In this document: piece after piece, positions 6,989 to 10,575 of the stretch
How the letters are laid out: each line of letters starts with the position of its first letter
Position numbering within the stretch: position 1 is the first letter of the stretch
Origin: a bacterium
Lineage (GTDB): Bacteria; SZUA-79; Acidulodesulfobacterales; Acidulodesulfobacteraceae
Assembly: GCA_021789455.1 (NCBI GenBank)
Contig: JAJYJN010000033.1
Location: 1-10,575, forward strand
Direction: 5' to 3'
Length of the DNA stretch: 10,575 nucleotides
The notes under the pieces: generated by a model
Database searches by the model: none
The model's input: the letters and a program-made list of their open reading frames with translations, nothing else
What the model was told of the DNA's origin: nothing
Program-made: the position numbers and the translations under genes

Positions 6989-7438
6989 ATGGCTGAAGTA
7001 CAGGGCTGCGAACTTCCCGAAGATTTATATTACGACATAGAAAAAGATACGTGGGCAAAACCTTTAGGCGATAATATCGTTATGCTTGGAATGACGGACG
7101 TTGCGCAAACGCAGGCGGGCAAGATACTGCATGTTACTTTCAAAAAAGTCGGCAGTATAGTTCAAAAAAGAGGTAATACCGCTACGATAGAAAGCGGAAA
7201 ATGGGTAGGGCCTATTCCATCTCCGGTATCGGGTGAAATAATCGAGGTAAACGAAGCGCTTCTTAAAGACCCTCTTTTATTAAATTTATCTCCTTATACA
7301 GATGCATGGGTAAGCAAAGTAAAAGCTTCAGATATAAATGAATTAAAGACTTTACTGACGGGAAAAGAAGCAGTGGAAAAATACAAGGAAAAAATAATAA
7401 AAGATCAGATTCAGTGCATGAGATGTTCGAGCCAATAA
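6989..7438 (+). CDS. LbpA/GcvH-like lipoyl carrier protein with C-terminal CxxC
   Basis: A 149-residue lipoyl-domain protein of the GcvH fold, expected to carry lipoate on Lys71. The modification site reads ESGKWVGP followed by SPVSGEI, whereas true glycine-cleavage GcvH has an ESVKAASD-type site. The ESGKWVGP form, with a MAEV-GC-PEDLYYD-like N-terminus, agrees with my recollection of LbpA, the lipoate-binding protein of the sHdr sulfur-oxidation system. Other family-like pieces are VMLGMTDVAQTQAGKIL and DPLLLNLSPYTDAWVSKVK. The tail ends in CMRCSSQ, with a CxxC pair (143, 146) that ordinary GcvH lacks; Cys7 is a third cysteine. ATG 6989 has GAGGA 8 bases upstream. It is the first gene of a set with thioredoxin-like, DsrE-like and HMA proteins. 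No gcvT or gcvP gene is present, which argues against glycine cleavage. The lipoyl role is firm; the sulfur role is inference. Confidence 0.9.
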   Translation: MAEVQGCELPEDLYYDIEKDTWAKPLGDNIVMLGMTDVAQTQAGKILHVTFKKVGSIVQKRGNTATIESGKWVGPIPSPVSGEIIEVNEALLKDPLLLNLSPYTDAWVSKVKASDINELKTLLTGKEAVEKYKEKIIKDQIQCMRCSSQ

Positions 7439-7464
7439 TACTTCAATATTATTAATATTTTGTT

Positions 7465-7728
7465 ATGGAAAATAAAAAACACGACGTTATACTTCTTGTT
7501 TCAAAATGGTGCGAAGAATGCGTACCTGCGGATAACGCATGGAAAAGATTAGCAGAGGAGAGGAAGGATTTTAACTATAGGTCGTTAGATGTTTCGGAAC
7601 CCGAAGGCAGGAGGCTTTCTATAGAGTTATATATAAGAAGCGTTCCTTCCACGGTAATTGACGGAAAACTTGCATTCGTCGGCATACCTACTAAGGAAGA
7701 GGCCTCGGAATTGATTGATTTGTCATAA
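7465..7728 (+). CDS. Small thioredoxin/glutaredoxin-like protein
   Basis: An 87-residue thioredoxin-fold protein, likely a cytoplasmic dithiol oxidoreductase. The redox motif is WCEEC (Cys16, Cys19) after the first beta strand (VILLVSKW). The cis-proline loop is SVPST (Pro61), followed by a strand with a turn (VIDGKLAFVG) and a C-terminal helix, a compact glutaredoxin-sized layout. CEEC is an unusual active-site dipeptide compared with CGPC (thioredoxin) or CPYC (glutaredoxin), so its redox potential and partners may differ. The ATG at 7465 follows the lipoyl-carrier gene by 26 bases; there is no clear Shine-Dalgarno in the AT-rich gap, so it may depend on coupling. A likely role is to reduce or transfer thiols among the neighbouring carriers, inferred from context only. 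Confidence 0.88.
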   Translation: MENKKHDVILLVSKWCEECVPADNAWKRLAEERKDFNYRSLDVSEPEGRRLSIELYIRSVPSTVIDGKLAFVGIPTKEEASELIDLS

Positions 7729-7782
7729 TTGCGTGTAGATTAATTTAATATAATTATTTATTTAACATCATTGGATTTTAAA

Positions 7783-8154
7783 ATGGCTAAAATAGCTATT
7801 ATAGTTTTAGAAGGACCGGCGCAAGAGGAGTCCGTCGCAAAAATAAGACATGCTATGATTTATTCCAAAGAGATAAAATTATCTGGAAATGAAATAACCC
7901 TTATTTTTGACGGCAACGGCACAAAGTGGCTCGATATTATTTCAAACGAAACCTCTAAATTCGATTTTTTGAATAAGCTTTTTAAAGAAATAACCGAAAT
8001 GGGTATTATATATAAAGCATGCGGCTTTTGTTCAGCGAGGAAGGAAGTCAAAGAAAGCTTGTCCTTAAAAAATATTCAGTTTTTATCGGAGTTTGAGGGA
8101 CATCCGGACGTAGGAAAACTTATAAACGAAGGTTGGCAAATAATCGTTATTTAA
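7783..8154 (+). CDS. DsrE-family protein with CGFC motif
   Basis: A 123-residue protein with the DsrE/DsrF/TusD-like fold; such proteins take part in sulfur-relay reactions through cysteine persulfide. It shows the first strand (AKIAIIVLEGP), a helix with RHAMIYSKEIKLSGNEITLIFDG, and a later strand (GIIYKACGFCSARKEV) with Cys80 and Cys83. The first of these lies roughly where DsrE-type proteins have their acceptor cysteine; the CxxC pair could instead make a disulfide. A TTG at 7771 would add four residues, but the ATG at 7783 has a TTGGAT site 7-8 bases upstream and gives the normal N-terminus, so I chose it. It lies 54 bases after the thioredoxin-like gene and 44 bases before the HMA gene on the same strand. 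Fold fairly sure; sulfur partner unknown. Confidence 0.82.
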   Translation: MAKIAIIVLEGPAQEESVAKIRHAMIYSKEIKLSGNEITLIFDGNGTKWLDIISNETSKFDFLNKLFKEITEMGIIYKACGFCSARKEVKESLSLKNIQFLSEFEGHPDVGKLINEGWQIIVI

Positions 8155-8198
8155 AGACTTTATAAATATAAACATTATAATTTAAAACGGTGATTAAA

Positions 8199-8417
8199 AT
8201 GAAAAAAATAAAAATAGAAGTCGGCGGTATGACGTGCGAACACTGCGTAGCAAGAGTTAATAAATTCGTAAAAAACGTAAAAGGCGTAATGGACGTAAAG
8301 ACTTCATTGAAGGAAAATAAATCTTATATCGAGACAAACGACGACGTATCGGTTGATTCTATAAAAGCGGCAATAGACGATGCGGGTTATAAGCCGGGCA
8401 AATACGAAATTGAATAA
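8199..8417 (+). CDS. HMA-domain metallochaperone (CopZ-like)
   Basis: A 72-residue single heavy-metal-associated domain with a ferredoxin-like beta-alpha-beta-beta-alpha-beta fold. The metal loop GGMTCEHC gives Cys13 and Cys16, the usual Cu(I)/soft-metal pair. It is followed by VNKFVKNVKGV, the KTSLKENKSYIET strand region and the IKAAIDDAGY helix seen in CopZ and in the N-terminal domains of P1B ATPases. A GTG at 8190 would add three residues; the ATG at 8199 gives the standard MKKIKIEVGGM start, with GGTGA 5 bases upstream, so I prefer it. It is the last of the four plus-strand genes and ends 15 bases before the convergent tetR-type gene, with no clear terminator between. No copper ATPase is in the window. 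The metal could be copper or another soft metal. Confidence 0.9.
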   Translation: MKKIKIEVGGMTCEHCVARVNKFVKNVKGVMDVKTSLKENKSYIETNDDVSVDSIKAAIDDAGYKPGKYEIE

Positions 8418-8432
8418 AGCTTATTAAATAAA

Positions 8433-9005
8433 TTATAAATTCAGCAAATAACTTTTAAGATTAAGAAAGCAGTCTTTAAGTAATTCTTCGCTCTGCGAAG
8501 ATTTAGAAAGCATAATGCAGCCTTCAAACGATGCTATTATGAAACTTGCCAGACTTTTAACGTCGGTTTTTTTATCTATTATTTTTTTTGATACGGCGTT
8601 TTCTAAAGCTTTTTCTATATAACCCCGCCATAAATCTATAACTTCGTTAATATATTTAGCCAAAATCTCGTCTTTTGCGGACAGTTCAAGCATTAGATTG
8701 CCGACGGGGCAGCCGTTTTTAGCTAATTTTTTTCCATTTTTATTATAAATATCGTCGATAACTTTAATTATGGCGGAAATCGGGTTTTCCGTATTGCATA
8801 TACCGCTCCAATTGTCAGCGTAAGCGGGTTTAATGACTTCTTCTATTACCGCGGCGGCAATATCCCGTTTTGATTTAAAGTGATAATAAATGCATCCCTT
8901 GGTTGCATTAATTTTATCGAGTATATCTTGAATGCCCGTGCCTTCATACCCTTTTTCTAAAAGAAGGTTGTATGCGGCATCTATTATTTCTTCTCTTTTA
9001 AGCAA
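8433..9005 (-). CDS. TetR-family transcriptional regulator
   Basis: A 190-residue one-component repressor. The N-terminal TetR helix-turn-helix is at residues 1-48 (EEIIDAAYNLLLEKGYEGTG, then IQDILDKINATKGCIYYHFK, SKRDIAAAV), and an all-helical ligand and dimer domain follows. The C-terminal part has NGCPVGNLMLELSAKDE, a motif shared by a TetR subgroup with a cysteine there (compare NemR- and AcuR-like proteins), which hints at a thiol-reactive ligand. The start is TTG (9003-9005): AGGA lies about 8 bases upstream and no in-frame ATG is available before a stop codon. It follows the dsrE-type gene on the same strand by 129 bases, and that gap is spanned by a 14-bp inverted repeat. A TetR-type dyad lies at the promoter of the dsrE gene, so autoregulation of a dsrE-tetR unit is plausible. 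Confidence 0.92.
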   Translation of the reverse strand: MLKREEIIDAAYNLLLEKGYEGTGIQDILDKINATKGCIYYHFKSKRDIAAAVIEEVIKPAYADNWSGICNTENPISAIIKVIDDIYNKNGKKLAKNGCPVGNLMLELSAKDEILAKYINEVIDLWRGYIEKALENAVSKKIIDKKTDVKSLASFIIASFEGCIMLSKSSQSEELLKDCFLNLKSYLLNL

Positions 9006-9020
9006 TTTTAATTTCCTAAA

Positions 9021-9126
9021 AATGTCTAATCCGCTTTAATTTTAGTTAAGATTTCCAATTATAAACTTAAAAATAACTTTATACTAAGTTTGTTATAATT
9101 TTATAATTATATGCGGATTAGACATT
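9021..9126. repeat. 14-bp perfect inverted repeat flanking a 78-bp AT-rich segment
   Basis: AATGTCTAATCCGC (9021-9034) and GCGGATTAGACATT (9113-9126) are perfect inverted copies. They fill almost the whole gap between the dsrE-type gene (ends at 9135) and the tetR-type start (9005). In minus-strand RNA the stem would begin 8 bases after the dsrE stop and end 3 bases before the tetR AGGA site. It could be a MITE-like element (106 bp), paired operators or an RNA leader. Confidence 0.7.
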
Positions 9127-9134
9127 AAAATAAA

Positions 9135-9485
9135 CTAAAAAGTTATCGGCTGGTATCCGTCGGCCATAAATCCGGCTATTGCCTGTCCTGCGTGAACTAG
9201 TTCCATTTTCTTGCTTGTCAAAATAGGAGCGATGCCGTATCCTTCGGCTATTGCAACGCATGCATGAGGCACGATATTATTGGCGAGAACCTGTTCATAC
9301 GCTTCAAGTATTTCTTTGTCGTCTGTTTTTGCGATAAATTCTTCTCCCGGACCGAAAAATACGAGTTTCACGTCTTCAAATGCTCCGCTGTTTTTTGTTC
9401 TCCATGCAAAATTAAGCCCTACTTTCACTTTTGCGGAATCGTTGCCGCCCGATAAGATCATTACTAAAGCTTTTGCTTTCGACAT
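9135..9485 (-). CDS. DsrE-family protein (single conserved-type cysteine)
   Basis: A 116-residue DsrE/DsrF-like protein. The first strand is AKALVMILSGGND, followed by a helix (KVGLNFAWRTKNSG), the strand DVKLVFFGPGEEF, the helix KEILEAYEQVLANN and HACVAIAEGYG, with Cys76 as the only cysteine and the candidate persulfide acceptor; the C-terminus is VHAGQAIAGFMADGYQPITF. It belongs to a different subgroup from the DsrE-like protein at 7783-8154, as the two share little beyond the fold. A very strong Shine-Dalgarno (AAAGGAGG, 9500-9493) lies 7 bases before the ATG, and a consensus promoter lies upstream, so high expression is likely when the gene is not repressed. The tetR-type gene follows it. 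A role in sulfur transfer is a family-based inference; many such small DsrE proteins remain uncharacterised. Confidence 0.88.
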   Translation of the reverse strand: MSKAKALVMILSGGNDSAKVKVGLNFAWRTKNSGAFEDVKLVFFGPGEEFIAKTDDKEILEAYEQVLANNIVPHACVAIAEGYGIAPILTSKKMELVHAGQAIAGFMADGYQPITF

Positions 9486-9538
9486 AATAAATCCTCCTTT
9501 AACGATAATAAGTTTTGTTTTAAGCAGGTAATATCAAC

Positions 9539-9556
9539 ATACCAACCAGTCTGTAT
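9539..9556. promoter_or_regulatory. TetR-type operator dyad at the dsrE promoter
   Basis: ATACCAACCAGTCTGTAT is an imperfect dyad (symmetric positions ATAC--AC--GT--GTAT, 12 of 18). It overlaps the edge of the -10 box and covers the start-point region, the usual place for a repressor. Size and symmetry fit a TetR-family operator; the tetR-type product of 8433-9005 is the natural candidate. Confidence 0.55.
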
Positions 9557-9583
9557 TATATATCGGTCATATAAAAATGTCAA
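9555..9583 (-). promoter_or_regulatory. Consensus sigma-70 promoter of the dsrE-tetR unit
   Basis: On the minus strand, TTGACA (9583-9578), a 17-base spacer and TATAAT (9560-9555) all match the consensus exactly. The start point would be near 9548, leaving a leader of about 60 bases before the dsrE ATG. A promoter this strong with an operator over its start fits repressor control. Confidence 0.85.
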
Positions 9584-9588
9584 ATTAA

Positions 9589-9610
9589 ATTTATCATGAA
9601 TTTATCATGA
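9589..9610. repeat. Tandem 11-bp direct repeat upstream of the dsrE -35 box
   Basis: ATTTATCATGA occurs twice in a row (9589-9599, 9600-9610), starting 5 bases upstream of the -35 hexamer. Each copy holds the palindrome TCATGA, and the 11-bp period puts both on one face of the helix. It may be an activator site or a small tandem duplication. Confidence 0.6.
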
Positions 9611-9686
9611 AACGTAAAAAAATTTTAAAAAATAAAAAAAGGAGAGTTAAAATAGGTTAAAAGATATAAAATATAGATTTCAAAAT

Positions 9687-9734
9687 AATTCCCCGACCGT
9701 TTTTTGAAATAAACGGAAGAACGGTCAGGGAATT
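9687..9734. terminator. Strong hairpin terminator (likely works in both directions)
   Basis: AATTCCCCGACCGTT (9687-9701) pairs with AACGGTCAGGGAATT (9720-9734): a 15-bp stem with one C-A mismatch on the plus strand, or a G-U pair on the minus strand, and an 18-base loop. T-rich sequence follows on both strands (TTTTTATTT on plus, ATTTTG on minus). It lies 37 bases beyond the small peptide gene and would end the minus-strand RiPP transcript. Confidence 0.75.
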
Positions 9735-9771
9735 TTTATTTAAACGCAAACTGCGCTTATTTGCACTCCTT

Positions 9772-9876
9772 TCAGGAATAGCAAGAATCCTTTAATCCGT
9801 AATCTTTGTTAATTAATGAATAGAATTCTTCTGCAGGAATTTCTGCAAACATCGGCGCATCATACACCTTTTTCAT
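9772..9876 (-). CDS. 34-residue putative RiPP precursor peptide
   Basis: A short reading frame that a length cut-off would miss. Its ATG (9876-9874) is preceded by AAAGGAGGTGA, a near-perfect Shine-Dalgarno ending 6 bases before it, placed directly after the pqqD-like stop codon, which strongly supports translation. The peptide begins MKKVYDAPMFAEIPAEEF, has LINKDYGLK in the middle and ends DSCYS. The YDAP segment (Tyr5, Pro8) fits the YxxP leader motif through which lasso-peptide and other precursors bind PqqD-type recognition (RRE) domains. The tail contains one cysteine (32) and Tyr26 and Tyr33, possible sites of modification by the adjacent radical SAM/SPASM enzyme. It is third in the order rSAM, PqqD-like, peptide, and a hairpin terminator follows. 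I do not recognise it as a named RiPP class. Coding status is fairly sure; the precursor role is inferred from context. Confidence 0.8.
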   Translation of the reverse strand: MKKVYDAPMFAEIPAEEFYSLINKDYGLKDSCYS

Positions 9877-9894
9877 AAAAGTCACCTCCTTTTG

Positions 9895-10155
9895 TTATTC
9901 GTTGTTATAAATATATTTTTTGTTTAAAAGCTTTTGAATCAGGGCTTTAAAGTCTTTTTTCGCTTCCTGCTCGGTTACGTTAAATTCCTGCGTTATCGTT
10001 GACAATATGTCTTCGTTCGTTGTACGTCCGTCGCATAAAGATAAAATTTTATAGGATATTTCGTTAAGTTTATAAATATCGCCGGATTCGTTATCAAAAA
10101 AAATATAGTATGTTTCGTCTTGTTTTATCGACACCTTATCTGCAAGTTTTAACAT
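9895..10155 (-). CDS. PqqD-like RiPP recognition element (RRE) protein
   Basis: An 86-residue stand-alone PqqD-family protein, which would bind the leader of a precursor peptide and present it to the partner radical SAM enzyme. Family features: the N-terminal beta strands (TYYIFFDNESGDIYKLNEISYKIL, split here as YYIFFDNESGDIYKLN and EISYKIL), the helix start LCDGRTTNEDILSTI, then FNVTEQEAKKDFKALIQKLL and a last short strand. The length is typical of free-standing PqqD proteins (about 80-95). ATG 10155-10153 has AAGGA about 8 bases upstream. It begins 26 bases after the radical SAM/SPASM gene and ends 18 bases before the small peptide gene, so the three are almost surely one operon. No pqqA-, pqqC- or pqqE-like sequence is visible, so PQQ synthesis is unlikely. 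Confidence 0.9.
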   Translation of the reverse strand: MLKLADKVSIKQDETYYIFFDNESGDIYKLNEISYKILSLCDGRTTNEDILSTITQEFNVTEQEAKKDFKALIQKLLNKKYIYNNE

Positions 10156-10181
10156 TCAGTCATTCCTTTTTAGAATTATTT

Positions 10182-10575
10182 TTATATCCAGCACTGAGGG
10201 TCTTTTGAATTGAAATCGTGATTATAATAATAGCTTATGGCTTTGCATCCGCCGCATCTATCGGAATTAGCGCAATTATTGCATTCGTTTCCACCGTTCC
10301 TTTTTCTCAAATTCCATAAGATATCGGAATTATACCATACCTTAAATAGTCCGTCCGTTAAAATATTTCCAAGCGGAAGATAAAGCCTTCTGCATGGAAG
10401 CAGCGTGCCGTTATGCAATATACATAAGGACGATAAACCTATAGGGCAATATCCGCCGGCATTTTCGTCTATTAGATTCCATAGCGGACGAGACGTCGAA
10501 AGTTTAGTATTGGAATTCTTGAATTCAATTTTCGATTTTTCGTAAACGTCGGTATATATTTTTTTTAACTCTTCC
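10182..10575 (-). CDS. Radical SAM/SPASM peptide-modifying enzyme, C-terminal part (5' partial at the window edge)
   Basis: The frame is open from the stop at 10182 to the right edge, so only about 131 C-terminal residues are seen and the radical SAM CxxxCxxC core lies outside. The visible part is a SPASM domain, which binds auxiliary 4Fe-4S clusters. In order: GGYCPIGLSSLCILHNG, LLPCRRLYLPLGNI, the VWYNSDILWNLRKR segment, then CNNCANSDRCGGC and a last Cys in the C-terminal QCWI. This matches the SPASM pattern CxxG...PC...GNI...W...CxxC...CxGC...C. A shorter frame beginning at a TTG (10418) exists, but the upstream codons continue the domain, so it is not the real start. With a PqqD-like gene and a small peptide immediately downstream, the enzyme most likely installs a cross-link or other radical modification in that peptide; which reaction cannot be told. 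Confidence 0.93.
   Translation of the reverse strand, partial: EELKKIYTDVYEKSKIEFKNSNTKLSTSRPLWNLIDENAGGYCPIGLSSLCILHNGTLLPCRRLYLPLGNILTDGLFKVWYNSDILWNLRKRNGGNECNNCANSDRCGGCKAISYYYNHDFNSKDPQCWI

Noticed and set aside
9366..9374. GTTTCACGT half-match to parS in the dsrE-type gene
   Set aside because: The right half (CTTC) does not match, so there is no palindrome for ParB.
9264..9531. Two plus-strand frames opposite the dsrE-type gene
   Set aside because: Shadows of a gene with a clear family match, promoter and Shine-Dalgarno on the minus strand.
9607..9660. 17-codon Lys/Arg-rich plus-strand frame near a ribosome-site-like AAAGGAGAG
   Set aside because: The AAAGGAGAG lies inside the frame, not before its ATG, and no start codon follows it at a proper distance; the sequence is simple A-rich DNA in the dsrE upstream region.
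9757..9774. Possible Sec readthrough of the precursor stop: TGA followed by codons for KECK and then TAA
   Set aside because: The only downstream hairpin (GCAAA/TTTGC) is short and weak compared with a bacterial SECIS, and the bases after TGA contain a Shine-Dalgarno-like AAGGAG that explains the sequence as well. The FDH here uses Cys, so there is no sign of Sec use in the window.

Overview
The window comes from an AT-rich bacterial chromosome and contains no rRNA, tRNA, phage or IS genes. rsmG and a near-consensus parS site point to a chromosomal location, perhaps not far from the replication origin. The gene content suggests an anaerobic or microaerobic sulfur-metabolising bacterium: an NAD(P)-type molybdenum/tungsten formate dehydrogenase, a TauE/SafE exporter, two DsrE-family proteins, a lipoyl carrier resembling the LbpA proteins of the sHdr sulfur-oxidation system, a thioredoxin-like protein and a hemerythrin. 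A Desulfobacterota-like lineage such as the acid-mine-drainage Sva0485/Acidulodesulfobacterales group would fit, but that is a guess from gene content and base composition.

Layout. (1) 1-2564, plus strand: the 3' 853 codons of a formate dehydrogenase catalytic subunit. It runs in from the left edge, has Cys instead of Sec at the active site, and ends in what looks like a fused FdsD (delta-subunit) domain. (2) 2595-6172, minus strand: rsmG, a MerR-type metal sensor, a DUF4149-like membrane protein, a TauE/SafE permease and an unrecognised two-TM protein, all in the same direction. (3) 6223-6747, minus strand: a hemerythrin-like protein whose last codons contain the parS-like palindrome. (4) 6989-8417, plus strand: a four-gene set of LbpA/GcvH-like lipoyl carrier, thioredoxin-like protein, DsrE-like protein and HMA metallochaperone, behind one recognisable promoter. 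(5) 8433-9485, minus strand: a DsrE-family gene followed by a TetR-family regulator. A consensus sigma-70 promoter lies upstream with a TetR-type dyad over its start region, and a 14-bp inverted repeat spans the gap between the two genes. (6) 9772-10575, minus strand: the C-terminal part of a radical SAM/SPASM protein, a PqqD-like protein and an overlooked 34-codon gene with a near-perfect ribosome binding site. Together they look like a RiPP (peptide-modification) locus, closed by a strong hairpin terminator.

How the parts may work together. Block 4 plausibly moves sulfur and electrons through protein thiols and a lipoyl arm. The permease of block 2 could export an oxidised sulfur anion such as sulfite. 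The DsrE-TetR pair looks like a self-regulated unit. The RiPP locus is the best candidate for an undescribed system: its precursor has a YxxP leader motif of the kind bound by PqqD-type recognition domains and a short C-terminal tail with a single cysteine.
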